DNA of 64,000 bases from Pantoea sp. (lineage in GTDB: Bacteria > Pseudomonadota > Gammaproteobacteria > Enterobacterales > Enterobacteriaceae), in NCBI RefSeq assembly GCF_028283705.1, contig NZ_JAPWKD010000011.1, positions 620,001 through 684,000 on the forward strand, read 5' to 3'. Of the stretch, positions 25,858-35,262 are shown one piece after another; within the stretch, counting starts at the first letter, position 1, and each line of letters opens with the position of its first letter. A model generated the notes under the pieces. That model searched no databases and was not told where the DNA came from. It worked only from the letters and a program-made list of their open reading frames with translations. The translations under genes were made by a program, and so were the position numbers.

Positions 25858-27132
25858 TTACTCTTTAAGGTCAGTGAGTATTTTTGCGATCTGCTGCAAC
25901 GCGGGCATAGCGGATGTAAAAAAAGCTTTAATACCCGGACATAAATAATTTAGACCGGATTCGCCATCTGGTGTGAGCACGATACGATTTTTCGGGCATT
26001 CCCCCCAGCAAAGCGTCAGATATGGGCAGGTTTTGCAGTATCGTGGCAGAGTATTACGTTTCCCCATGCCGAATTGTTTTTGTCGCTCAGAAAACACCAG
26101 CTGTGCCAGTTGATGGGTGGTGACATTCCCCAGGCGATATTCGGGGTAAACATAATGATCGCAGGAAAACACATCGCCATTTTTTTCAATTGCCAGCCCC
26201 TTACCACAAAACTCGGCAGTGATGCAGAGTTGAGAAGGCAACCCCATGGTCTGGACGACTGCGGTTTCAAATAAGTTCACTTGCACCCGGCCAAGATCTT
26301 TACTGACCCACTCCTGAAAAGTGGCGATCAGAAACTGCCCCCAGTCTTCAGGATCAACCGACCAGTCGGTGACGATTGAGTCCAGATCGCCCGGCCGGGC
26401 GCGTCGCGATCCGGTGACGGGAAGGGTGTCATCCTGCCAGAATTGTGGCGCGGTATGTTTAAAATCAACCGGCTCCACGCAGGGATTAAACTGGATATAA
26501 GTCGCACCTAATTCCTGAGTCAAAAAACGATAGACTTCAAGGGGATATTTTGCGGAGGTACGGTTCACCACCACCAATGCATTGAAAGGAACGCCGTGAC
26601 GCTTTAAGGCATCAACGCCTTTCATCACGCGATCAAAGGTGGGTTTTCCACTGCGCGTGACACGATAACGGTCATGTAACTCCCGTGGCCCATCAATGGA
26701 AACACCCACGAGGAAATGATGCTTCTTCAAAAATCTGGCCCAATGGTCATTAATTAACACCGCATTGGTTTGCAGATCATTTTCAATCCGCTGGCCGCGG
26801 GGTTGGTATTTTTTCTGTAAAGCGACAACCTTTTCGAAAAATTCCAGCCCCATTAATGTCGGTTCACCGCCTTGCCATGAAAAAATAATCTCCTCCCCGT
26901 CCTGGCTGGCAATGTATTGACGGATAAAGTTTTCCAGTATTTCACCACTCATACCTGCGTCACGATGTTGATGTAATAATTCTTCTTTATGCAGATAAAA
27001 GCAGTAGTTGCAATCCAGGTTACAGGTGGAACCGGAGGGCTTTGCCATCATGTGATAACGACGTTTGTAGTTCACTCCCAGCTTTTCAAAAGTCGGCAGC
27101 GGAGTCAGCGGAATAGTCGTGCTATGTTTCAT
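25858..27132 (-). CDS. Anaerobic sulfatase-maturating radical SAM enzyme (anSME)
   Basis: A 424-residue radical SAM enzyme that converts the active-site Ser or Cys of sulfatases to formylglycine. The SAM cluster motif is Cys37, Cys41, Cys44 (CNLDCNYC). The C-terminal SPASM domain has the expected cysteines in LCITAEFCGKG, SCDHYVYPEY, YCKTCPYLTLCWGECP and YLCPG. It matches the AslB/YdeM/AtsB group in length. I chose the ATG at 27132 (GAGG seven bases upstream) over the GTG at 27144. Its probable client is the serine-type sulfatase encoded 1 kb upstream in the same run. Confidence 0.9.
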   Translation of the reverse strand: MKHSTTIPLTPLPTFEKLGVNYKRRYHMMAKPSGSTCNLDCNYCFYLHKEELLHQHRDAGMSGEILENFIRQYIASQDGEEIIFSWQGGEPTLMGLEFFEKVVALQKKYQPRGQRIENDLQTNAVLINDHWARFLKKHHFLVGVSIDGPRELHDRYRVTRSGKPTFDRVMKGVDALKRHGVPFNALVVVNRTSAKYPLEVYRFLTQELGATYIQFNPCVEPVDFKHTAPQFWQDDTLPVTGSRRARPGDLDSIVTDWSVDPEDWGQFLIATFQEWVSKDLGRVQVNLFETAVVQTMGLPSQLCITAEFCGKGLAIEKNGDVFSCDHYVYPEYRLGNVTTHQLAQLVFSERQKQFGMGKRNTLPRYCKTCPYLTLCWGECPKNRIVLTPDGESGLNYLCPGIKAFFTSAMPALQQIAKILTDLKE

Positions 27133-27140
27133 CGGATGCC

Positions 27141-28136
27141 TCACTGAGATGCCGGGAAGACGGTGTTCCAGTCTTTTTTCATGCTGACAACGGGCCAGCC
27201 ATGCCGATGCGCTTCATCCAGTCCTTTATCCAGTCGTCCAAAAGCGGATTGACGGTCGTAGGCATATTCACGCTCAGCGTCATCGTGATGAAGATAAAGC
27301 ACCAGATTGGTTTTAGAGCCAGAGGAGACATATTGCAGCATCGGCAAATCGCCATCGGAATTGCCGAAGGCGAGGATGGGCATCCGGCCAATATAACGAT
27401 TGATGGCCACCGGTTTATTATCACCATCGTCGATAAAGTTAATGACCCCTTGTTTAATCAGACGCGGTTTGCCATCTTTCCCCATTTCGAATTTGACCTG
27501 GTCAGTCGAACCAATCACCTGTTCCGGCGGGATGCCATAGGTTTTTTCTACCCACGGACGCATAAAATCAGTGCCGCCGCCGGAAACGATATAGGTTTTA
27601 AAACCGTTGGCGCGTAGATAGCTCAGCAGCTCCAGCATCGGCTGGTAAACCAGTTCGGTGTAGGGGCGTTTGAAGCGAGGGTCGCGCGCAGTCTGCAACC
27701 ATTGTGTCACGCTGGTTTTAAAGTCGTCGGTGGTCATTCCGGCGTCAGCGGCGTGTTCAATTGCCATCAGTCCCTGATTGCCGGTTGCGGCCACGGCATG
27801 CATATCGTTTTCCAGTATCCCTTTAAAAGGTTGCTGGTTTTTCCATGCAGGATGCTGCGGTGCCAGTGCTTTGATACGATCGATCAGGTACACCAGTTGC
27901 ACATATGCAGGCTGTTCGGTCCAGAGCGTACCGTCATTATCAAATACCGCAATACGTTCCTCTGGCGGCACGTAATCCGCACTGCCTTGCTGTGTGACTT
28001 TCTGGACAAAACTCATAATCTTTTCTTTCGACGCAGAGTCATTCCAGGAGGGGAGCTCCGTCGCAGCGTGGACGGCTGGCAAGGCGAAGCAAAACCACAA
28101 AATGAATACAGTGATTGAATGCGCGAATGTTTTCAT
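27141..28136 (-). CDS. Exported HAD-superfamily phosphatase-like hydrolase
   Basis: A 331-residue HAD hydrolase with a signal peptide (cleavage near AVHAA, residue 24). The nucleophile motif is FDNDGT (Asp66, Asp68); motif II lies in YIVSGGG and motif IV in FGNSDGD. It should be a periplasmic phosphatase or similar hydrolase. The ATG at 28136 is preceded by GAAGG; an upstream in-frame extension lacks signal-peptide character. It lies between the sulfatase and the maturase, so it may process the product or a co-substrate, but no such role is known to me. Confidence 0.82.
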   Translation of the reverse strand: MKTFAHSITVFILWFCFALPAVHAATELPSWNDSASKEKIMSFVQKVTQQGSADYVPPEERIAVFDNDGTLWTEQPAYVQLVYLIDRIKALAPQHPAWKNQQPFKGILENDMHAVAATGNQGLMAIEHAADAGMTTDDFKTSVTQWLQTARDPRFKRPYTELVYQPMLELLSYLRANGFKTYIVSGGGTDFMRPWVEKTYGIPPEQVIGSTDQVKFEMGKDGKPRLIKQGVINFIDDGDNKPVAINRYIGRMPILAFGNSDGDLPMLQYVSSGSKTNLVLYLHHDDAEREYAYDRQSAFGRLDKGLDEAHRHGWPVVSMKKDWNTVFPASQ

Positions 28137-28197
28137 TTCGATACCTTCATGAAGGCAGAAAAAATGGCCCATAAAATATGGGCCAGGCATTAAATAC

Positions 28198-29891
28198 TCA
28201 GTTACCGGTTGGTAATCCCAACTGGAAACCTTCTTTATCGAGCTGATCGCGCACATTCTGGAAACGCTGATACTGGCTGATGGTAATCGGACCGGTATAG
28301 GATTCACTTTGTGCCGGACGTGGTGGATATTTAATGTAGGTTTTCATCAGGTCACCGATGGCCTGGTTGAACGTCACCAGCGTCCAGGTGTGCTCGGTGT
28401 AGTTATTCATAAAGATGTCATAACGTTCCTGCGGGTCCTGCCAGAGATCGAAAATCTGCGGCACAGTCGCCACATAGGACGACGGACCTTTCCAGCCTAA
28501 GTTGCTGTCCACCGCCAGCCCGCCAGTTGAGGCACCATTATCGCCGCGCAGATTGAACTCTGCTTTGTAGTGTCCGACCCTGACGGCCCCTGGTGTCAGT
28601 TCATTTTCGGTAAAGTAGAACCATGATGTTCGAGGGTCCGGGCCAGTGCCGAACAGTACCGGGGAAATATCGTAACTGTCGAAGATAATGGGTTTTCCTG
28701 CGCGGTCATTTTTGGGCAGTTCTTTAATGCCCGCTACAGACGCGAAGGTGGCCATCAAGTCGAGGCCTCCCACGATGTCATGGTTTTTGCTATCGGCTTT
28801 GATTTTGCCCGGCATCCAGGCGATGGCTGGTACGCGGCTTCCTCCTTCACGATCGGTGCCTTTAGTGCCACGAAACGGCGTATATCCGGCATCAGGATAA
28901 ACGTCCTGCCAGGCACCGTTATCGGTGGTGAAGACAACTAAGGTATTTTTATCCAGTCCCAGCGAACGGATTTTGTCCATGATGTGACCGACGCGGGCAT
29001 CCATTTCTACCATCGAATCGGCATATTTGGTCTTCGCCATTGATTTTCCGACAAAGTCCGGGTCGGGCATATTAGGTTGATGGTTCTTCATAAAATTGAT
29101 GCTCATGAAAAAAGGTTTGCTGTCTTTCGCATGAGCATCGAGGTATTCCAGTGAGGCTTTTTCTACATAGCGATCAAAGAAAGGAATACCGACTACACCT
29201 TCTTTACCATTAATTTCAGGGTATTAACGTACTGACCATTGATCTTGAAATCTTCATGGGGCGCTTCACCGGCTTTTCCTGATAATGCCCCTCGCGTCAC
29301 GCGGGCGAACATTTCGCGCAGTTTAGGATCCATATCCGGGAACCAGGTCGGATCGGCGTAGGTGTAGGCATTGAGATGGTAAAGCCCGACATAGCGCATC
29401 TCGTCATAACCCTGAGCATTCGGCAGGGCATAGTCCGATTCCCCCAGGTGCCATTTGCCGGTGAAGAAGGTGTCGTAACCTGCTGTTTTCAGTACCGAAG
29501 CCAGTGTCCATTCCTCTTTCGGTAGCCCGCCGCCCTGGCCCTGGAATGCCACCGTGGTCATGCCACTGCGATTAGGTATACGCCCGGTCTGCATTGCTGC
29601 GCGGCCTGGGGTACTGCTCGGCTGCCCGTAAAAACTGAAGAAGGTCATCCCTTCCTGCGCCATTTTATCGAGATTTGGCGTTGGCATACCCCGGCCTTCG
29701 CCACCCCCATAGGCACCGAGATCACCGTAACCGGTATCATCGGCAACAATTAAAATAATATTGGGTTTATTACCGTTGCTCTGATCATCCGACACATTTT
29801 TCGCGGGTTCTTCCGCCCGGAGATAATGGGGCAGAAGTATCGAACCGGCAGCAAGAGCTAAAACACCAACGCCTTTATAGGATCTGTTCAT
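28198..29891 (-). pseudogene. Serine-type sulfatase, split by a frameshift
   Basis: Two frames together encode one sulfatase of about 560 residues. The first, from the ATG at 29891, has a signal region, metal site IVADDTGYGDLGAYG (from about 48) and the modification motif SSTPGRAAMQTGR with Ser93 as the residue changed to formylglycine. It stops at 29193. The second frame continues with GKEGVVGIPFFDRYVEK and ends at 28198. The shift maps to the GGG at 29219-29221: one more G restores the frame as NTPEINGKEG. It may be a sequence error in a homopolymer or a recent null mutation. The serine-type motif fits the nearby anaerobic maturase. Confidence 0.82.
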
Positions 29892-30049
29892 CGTTTACAT
29901 CCTTAGAAATAGCGGTTGTTTTGAAAGTATTCACTGCACAGAAAGGTATTGAGATTGTCTTACGTCCATTCGCGAAAAAAATAAAAACAGAATAAGCGTT
30001 TTTTTAGGGTGATTCCGGGCTACCCAATGGCTCGGTAGCCCGGTAATTA

Positions 30050-32023
30050 TTACGGCGTCACCATATTGAACCAGAACTCAAATTTATCCATGTAGCCAAG
30101 CAACTCATCGACTTTGGCGGGATTACCGCTGATTTTAACTTCCCCCTTATCCTGCGCCTGCTTCAGCGTTTCTTCCTTGAGGATGATGTTGTTCAGGGTG
30201 TCGCGGTTGAGGGTGAGGGTAGCATCCGCATTTTGTGCCTGGGCATCAGACGTGTGGTTGAGCACACCATTTTCCAGTTCCAGCTTATATTTGCCGCCAT
30301 CATCACCCAGATCGACGTTAATCACTGCCTTCGCATTGCCGGCTTTCTCGCCATTGATATGCACCGCGAGGAAATCGAAGAACATTTCTGGTGTCATGGC
30401 TTTGACTGTGTCCGGGCTGGCAGTATTTGGCGTGGGGCCTTTAACCACGCCATTACGCAGCTCCTGCGCGCCAGTGAGATAGAAGTTACGCCATGGGCCG
30501 GATTCAGCCTGATAACCCAATTGTTCCAGGGCATCGGCTTCCAGATCGCGCGCAGCTTTATTGTTGGGATCGGCAAACACCACTTTGCTGACGACCTGTG
30601 CTACCCAGCGGTAATTCCCCTGGTCGAAGTCGGTTTTGGCTTTTTGCAGGATTGAGTCCGCACCGCCCATGTATTCAACGAATTTCTTCGCTGCTTCTTC
30701 CGGGGGCAGCTCATCCAGCGTGGCAGGATTACCATCGAACCAACCCAGATAGAGCACATAAGTGGCTTTCACGTCATGGCTTACTGAACCGTAATAACCC
30801 CGGTTCGCCCAGGTTTTCGCCAGTCCATCCGGCAATTTGAAGTTGGCGGCGATTTCGTCACGCGTCAGGCCTTCATTCGCCATCCGCAGCGTCTGATCGT
30901 TGATGTAACGATAGAGATCGCGCTGGGTTTTCAGCAGGTTGTTGACGTTATCATTGCCCCAGGTCGGCCAGTGATGCTGGGCGATGATAATCTCGGCTTT
31001 ATCGCCCCAGCGGGTGATGGCATCGTTGATGTATTTTGACCAGGGCAGCGGTTCACGAATCTTAGCACCGCGCAGGGAGTAGGTGTTATGCAGGGTATGG
31101 GTGACATCTTCCGCCGCCTCAATCATTTTCTTCTCTTCGACATACCACAACATCTCTGATGGCGCTTCCGAACCCGGTGCCATCATAAATTCATAGGTCA
31201 GGCCATCGATGGTGTGCTTCTCACCGGTTTTACTGATGGTGTCCGTTGGGGCGATCAGGGTGACGGTCCCCGCTGAAGTGGTGGTGCCTAATCCCGCGCC
31301 GACCTGGCCTTTCGGGTCTGCTTTTAACAGGTTGCCGTACATGTAACTGGCACGGCGGCTCATCACGTTGCCTGCCATAATATTTTCAGCCACCGCGGCC
31401 TCCATAAAACCTGCCGGGGCATAAATTTTCACTTTGCCGGATTTCACATCCGCTTCGTCTACTACGCCACGTACTCCACCGTAGTGGTCAACGTGGCTGT
31501 GAGTATAAATCACCGCGACCACAGGTTTTTTACCACGATGTTTATAGTAAAGATCCATCCCTACTTTGGCGGTTTCAGCGGAAACCAGTGGGTCGATAAC
31601 CGTGATACCTTTGTCACCTTCGATGATGGTCATATTGGAGAGGTCAAGATTGCGGATTTGGTAGACGCCATCGGTAACCTGAAATAGCCCGCTGATATTA
31701 ATTAACTGTGATTGACGCCACAGGCTGGGATTAACGGTATCCGGCGATTTTTCACCCTCTTTAATAAACGCGTACTGGCCCGGATCCCAGATAACATTTC
31801 CGGCTGCGCCTTTAATCACAGCCTCGGGTAATGCGGCGATAAATCCTTTGTGGGCATCACTAAAATCGGTTTTATCGTTAAAAGGTAACTGGTTATACAG
31901 CGCATCATTGGCTTGTTTAGTTGCGCCAGTGGCGTCTTTGGGATTGGTGTCCGCAGCAACAGAATTAAACGAACTGGTAAGCAGGGCAGCCATTACCAGA
32001 CAATGCAAATGTTTCCGTTTCAT
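30050..32023 (-). CDS. SdsA1/YjcS-type alkylsulfatase (metallo-beta-lactamase fold)
   Basis: A 657-residue exported enzyme that hydrolyses primary alkyl sulfates such as dodecyl sulfate. A signal peptide ends near SVAA (residue 24). The zinc-binding motif THSHVDHYGG supplies His175, His177, Asp179 and His180, with further ligands in AAEDVTHTLHN. The C-terminal part is the SCP2-like sterol-carrier domain (ADATLTLNRDTLNNII) that binds the alkyl chain. Length matches E. coli YjcS and Pseudomonas SdsA1. It is the first gene of the sulfate-ester run; the ATG has GAGG nine bases upstream. Confidence 0.9.
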   Translation of the reverse strand: MKRKHLHCLVMAALLTSSFNSVAADTNPKDATGATKQANDALYNQLPFNDKTDFSDAHKGFIAALPEAVIKGAAGNVIWDPGQYAFIKEGEKSPDTVNPSLWRQSQLINISGLFQVTDGVYQIRNLDLSNMTIIEGDKGITVIDPLVSAETAKVGMDLYYKHRGKKPVVAVIYTHSHVDHYGGVRGVVDEADVKSGKVKIYAPAGFMEAAVAENIMAGNVMSRRASYMYGNLLKADPKGQVGAGLGTTTSAGTVTLIAPTDTISKTGEKHTIDGLTYEFMMAPGSEAPSEMLWYVEEKKMIEAAEDVTHTLHNTYSLRGAKIREPLPWSKYINDAITRWGDKAEIIIAQHHWPTWGNDNVNNLLKTQRDLYRYINDQTLRMANEGLTRDEIAANFKLPDGLAKTWANRGYYGSVSHDVKATYVLYLGWFDGNPATLDELPPEEAAKKFVEYMGGADSILQKAKTDFDQGNYRWVAQVVSKVVFADPNNKAARDLEADALEQLGYQAESGPWRNFYLTGAQELRNGVVKGPTPNTASPDTVKAMTPEMFFDFLAVHINGEKAGNAKAVINVDLGDDGGKYKLELENGVLNHTSDAQAQNADATLTLNRDTLNNIILKEETLKQAQDKGEVKISGNPAKVDELLGYMDKFEFWFNMVTP

Positions 32024-32320
32024 TTAATGACCTCGGCTTGATGGGCTAAAAATAAAAATGAAGCTGCACCTGGTAAATATAAGGCCAGTAAAAAATAGAA
32101 ACTGTGATGAAAATTATTGGGTTAATGGTTTTAAATTCATTGACATTGTGAAGTAACCCTAGCCGAAGATTTTTGGTAATCAAGCGAAGCGTTAATGATT
32201 TTTTTTAGAATTTAGTCCTCGCCAGGTTTTAAATCGAACAGTTGCAATATTTCAAACTCAGTCTAAAAATTTAATTGCTGCAATAATCCGTCCGATTTCA
32301 AACATCTCTGAGGTGTGATA

Positions 32321-32587
32321 ATGAAAAAGATCATGGCAGGAGTGATAGCGCTCATCACCGCTTCGTTAATTTGTGGCTCAGCCTTTGCTGCAAAGGAAAT
32401 CAGCAAAGCAGAAGCGAAGAAATATCATAAAGTTGGCACAGTGAGTTCGACCAAAGAACATACCTCACCGCGTGCCGCGATGGAGGAAATTTCCAAAAAG
32501 GCTGATGCAATGGGAGGTAAATATTTTGTCATCACCTCCGGCAATGAAGGTGACAAGGTCCGTGCAACGGCAACGGTATACAAATAA
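32321..32587 (+). CDS. DUF1471 (YdgH/BhsA/McbA-like) periplasmic protein
   Basis: An 88-residue exported protein with a signal peptide (cleavage after GSAFA) and a DUF1471 fold (EISKAEAKKYHKVGTVS, ending KVRATATVYK). Family members such as BhsA and McbA affect biofilm and stress resistance. The ATG at 32321 follows GAGG. The 297 bp upstream, shared with the alkylsulfatase promoter, are AT-rich and show no clear site. Two further DUF1471 genes lie near 37.3-37.9 kb. Confidence 0.87.
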   Translation: MKKIMAGVIALITASLICGSAFAAKEISKAEAKKYHKVGTVSSTKEHTSPRAAMEEISKKADAMGGKYFVITSGNEGDKVRATATVYK

Positions 32588-32593
32588 AAACAC

Positions 32594-32617
32594 TGCGCCC
32601 TGGTTATCCAGGGCGCA
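32594..32617. terminator. Bidirectional terminator between DUF1471 and siderophore receptor genes
   Basis: TGCGCCCTGG and CCAGGGCGCA form a perfect 10-bp stem with the loop TTAT between convergent genes. On the minus strand it is followed by GTGTTTTTATTTG, so it is a strong terminator for the receptor gene. Confidence 0.8.
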
Positions 32618-32628
32618 GGCATCGGCTA

Positions 32629-34827
32629 TCAGAACTGATATGACACGCTGACCGAGAAGTTACGCGGTTCACCGTAGACATAGTTATTCATGTAACTGTA
32701 GTAGGTGCGGTCGAACAGATTATCGACGTTAGCCTGAACAGCCACCTGTTTGGTGACCTGATAACGCGCAAACAGGTTAGCCAGTGGGTAGCTACCCTGA
32801 TAGACACGTTGGGTGCTGCCATCGGGTGCGGTGTCATCCTCAAACACACGGTTCTGCCAGTTGATACCGCCACCGATCGTTAACTCTGGCAGCATGGGCA
32901 ATTGGTAACGGGTGAACAGCTTAAATTCAGTCTGCGGTTGACCCGGGTTGTAACGGCCGTCTGAATCACGCGCCACGTAACGTGTTGCGCCAAAAGTCAT
33001 TTGCAGATTGTCCGTCAGCGCACCATTCAGCTCAAATTCGGCCCCTTTACTACGCGCACCTTTGGTCGCGGTGTAAGCCTGCTCGCTGCTGTTGTTGACA
33101 TAGACGCCATTGATTTCCTCGCCGACGTTGTCCTGTTCAATGCGGAAGATCGCCATAGTGGCGGTCAGTCGGCCATCGAACCAGGCTGATTTCAGGCCGG
33201 TTTCATAGCTTTTGCCGGTTACCGGCGTCAGGTAATGGCCGCTGGCGTCACGGTAGGTTTGTGGCTGGAAGATTGAGGTATAGCTGGCGTACGCCGACCA
33301 GGTATCGTTGATGTCATACACCACACCCGCGTAAGGCGTAATGTTGTTTTTCTCCATATTGCCGCTGCTGCCATTGGTGCTGTACTGCGTGTAACGCGCA
33401 CCGACAATCAGCGACAGCGGATCGGCCAGCGAGAAACGCGCAGCGGTGTAGGCAGATTTCTGGCGTACCACGTCATCGGCGTTTTGATACCAGTCGCCCC
33501 ACTCAGGTTCCGCGATATTGCCATTCCAGTGATTGTTAAATATCCCGATATCATCACTGGCAATATCTCCTGCATCTTCATCAGTGATGCCATTCTGGCT
33601 ATAGGTGCTGTTGTGCTGACGACTATAGCTGATACCCGCCATCAGCTGATGCTGACGACCAAATAACTCGAAGGGACCGCTGGCATAGCCATCCACCGAA
33701 GTTAACTCACGTTTGCCCCGGTCCTTACTGCCAAAACCATCGGCACCTTCACCGGTGGTCTCATCCGGGTAAGCCATGTATCCCACATACAGCAGTTTGT
33801 CGCTGAAGGTGTTTTCGGCATGCGTGCCGTTCAGACGGAAACTCCAGCCATTATCGAAGTTATGCACCAGGTCGGCGTACACTTTGCGCACTGTGGTGTG
33901 GTAGTAAGTCCAGTCGGCGGATGAGTTCAGGCTGCGGCGGTAATGTGTCAGAGAACCATTGCTGTAAAACACCGGGTTGCCACCCCAGGTGGGGTCACGA
34001 GTGTCGGCGTCCTGATAATCGTAAGCCAGTGACAAGGTGGTGTTATCAGTGAGATCCGCATCAAGGGTGCCATAAAGGAATTTGGTGTTTTTGTGATAGC
34101 GATCCAGCCAGCTGTCCTGATCCTGATAACCGGCAATGACGCGGCCACGAACCGAACCTGATTCATTTAATGGCGCAGAAAGATCAGCGACATAACGCTG
34201 TTTGTTCCAGCTCCCGTAGCTGGCACTTACCGTTCCGGTGAAATCTTTGCTGTCGGCATGTTTACGTACCATGTTGACAGACGCCGCCGGGCTACCTGCG
34301 CCGGTCATCAGGCCAGTGGCACCGCGCACGATCTCGATACGATCGTAAATCGCGGTATCCGAGGCGGTATCCCCATAGTTCCACGAATCACCCATGGAGG
34401 TGGGAATACCGTCAAAGGTGAAGTTTGTCAGCTGGAAACCGCGTGAATAGTAGTAGGCGCGTTCACTGTCATCCTGGCTGCTGGTGATGCCGGTGGTGTT
34501 GTTCAGCACGTCATTAATGGTTTGCAGTTGTTGGTCCTGCATACGCTGCTGGGTAACGACGCTGACTGATTGCGGCACATCGCGCGGCGTCAGCAACAAT
34601 TTGGTACCGGCACGGGTGGTTTTGACCTGATAGTCCTGCTTATCCTGGGCGGTGTTGTCGCCGCTGGTGGTGGCATCCACCACCAGATCCTGCTGAGTAT
34701 TGCTGCTGCTATCCGCCGCCTGGGCCGTCATCGGGTTGAGAAGGGCGTGTACTGCCATTGCCAGCAATGAAACCGTAAAGGTTTTGCGCATGCCGGACGC
34801 GTGAGTATCCCTGCAAATCAAAGACAT
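32629..34827 (-). CDS. FhuE-like TonB-dependent ferric siderophore receptor
   Basis: A 732-residue outer membrane receptor. After a signal peptide (ending MTAQAA) come a plug domain (RDVPQSVSVVTQQRMQDQQL, YYYSRGFQL, RGATGLMTGAGSPAASVNMV) and a beta-barrel ending in Phe (VSVSYQF). Similarity to E. coli FhuE, the receptor for ferric coprogen and rhodotorulate, runs along the whole length, for example YGSWNKQRYVADL and TYASYTSIFQPQ-like segments. I chose the ATG at 34827 (GGGAA upstream); the ATG at 34791 is an alternative. A Fur-box-like sequence lies about 105 bp upstream. The exact ligand is not proven. Confidence 0.85.
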   Translation of the reverse strand: MSLICRDTHASGMRKTFTVSLLAMAVHALLNPMTAQAADSSSNTQQDLVVDATTSGDNTAQDKQDYQVKTTRAGTKLLLTPRDVPQSVSVVTQQRMQDQQLQTINDVLNNTTGITSSQDDSERAYYYSRGFQLTNFTFDGIPTSMGDSWNYGDTASDTAIYDRIEIVRGATGLMTGAGSPAASVNMVRKHADSKDFTGTVSASYGSWNKQRYVADLSAPLNESGSVRGRVIAGYQDQDSWLDRYHKNTKFLYGTLDADLTDNTTLSLAYDYQDADTRDPTWGGNPVFYSNGSLTHYRRSLNSSADWTYYHTTVRKVYADLVHNFDNGWSFRLNGTHAENTFSDKLLYVGYMAYPDETTGEGADGFGSKDRGKRELTSVDGYASGPFELFGRQHQLMAGISYSRQHNSTYSQNGITDEDAGDIASDDIGIFNNHWNGNIAEPEWGDWYQNADDVVRQKSAYTAARFSLADPLSLIVGARYTQYSTNGSSGNMEKNNITPYAGVVYDINDTWSAYASYTSIFQPQTYRDASGHYLTPVTGKSYETGLKSAWFDGRLTATMAIFRIEQDNVGEEINGVYVNNSSEQAYTATKGARSKGAEFELNGALTDNLQMTFGATRYVARDSDGRYNPGQPQTEFKLFTRYQLPMLPELTIGGGINWQNRVFEDDTAPDGSTQRVYQGSYPLANLFARYQVTKQVAVQANVDNLFDRTYYSYMNNYVYGEPRNFSVSVSYQF

Positions 34828-34929
34828 GATATTTCCCGTCAAAAAGAGCGTGTTTGTTATCGCTTCTGTTTTTTTATTTAGCCGCACCATCCTGCGGCAT
34901 TTAACGCAAAGAAGCGCATTAATTGAGAA

Positions 34930-34948
34930 AGCCAATGATAATCATTTG
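34930..34948. promoter_or_regulatory. Fur box before the FhuE-like gene
   Basis: AATGATAATCATT is the core of the Fur consensus GATAATGATAATCATTATC. It lies about 105 bp upstream of the receptor start, in the right place for iron repression. The rest of the 435-bp region between the receptor and the YncE-like gene is AT-rich apart from a second Fur-like site. Confidence 0.75.
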
Positions 34949-35178
34949 CTTTAAAAATTCTAAAAAGGTTTCATTCAATTATGTAAATATTTGTATAAAT
35001 TAAGGTAATCATAAGGATAGGGTGTCAATAGACCTTGTAATTACTCAAGTTAACGTTTTTACTGACGTCAATTCACCTGCCAGCTGGCGTATTTTGCAGG
35101 GAAATGTTCCGTTTATAACGAGGGGAGTGGGCTTCTTCTAAGCTGTTGTTTAGGGGGGATTTGCTAAGTTTTCGTTAA

Positions 35179-35198
35179 TGCGTATGATTCTCATTCTT
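35179..35198. promoter_or_regulatory. Second Fur-box-like site, before the YncE-like gene
   Basis: TGCGTATGATTCTCATTCTT resembles a Fur site (the ATGATTCTCATT core) and lies 65-84 bp upstream of the YncE-like start. E. coli yncE is iron regulated through Fur, which fits. Confidence 0.6.
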
Positions 35199-35262
35199 TC
35201 TACGATCATTTCCGCCAGAGCTTTGTCCTGCCGGAGACCGTTATCCATTGATGGAGTTCAGA

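Noticed and set aside
28137..28307. 57-residue N-terminal extension of the HAD hydrolase
   Set aside because: The extension precedes a normal signal peptide and a good ribosome site at 28136, so it is untranslated leader.
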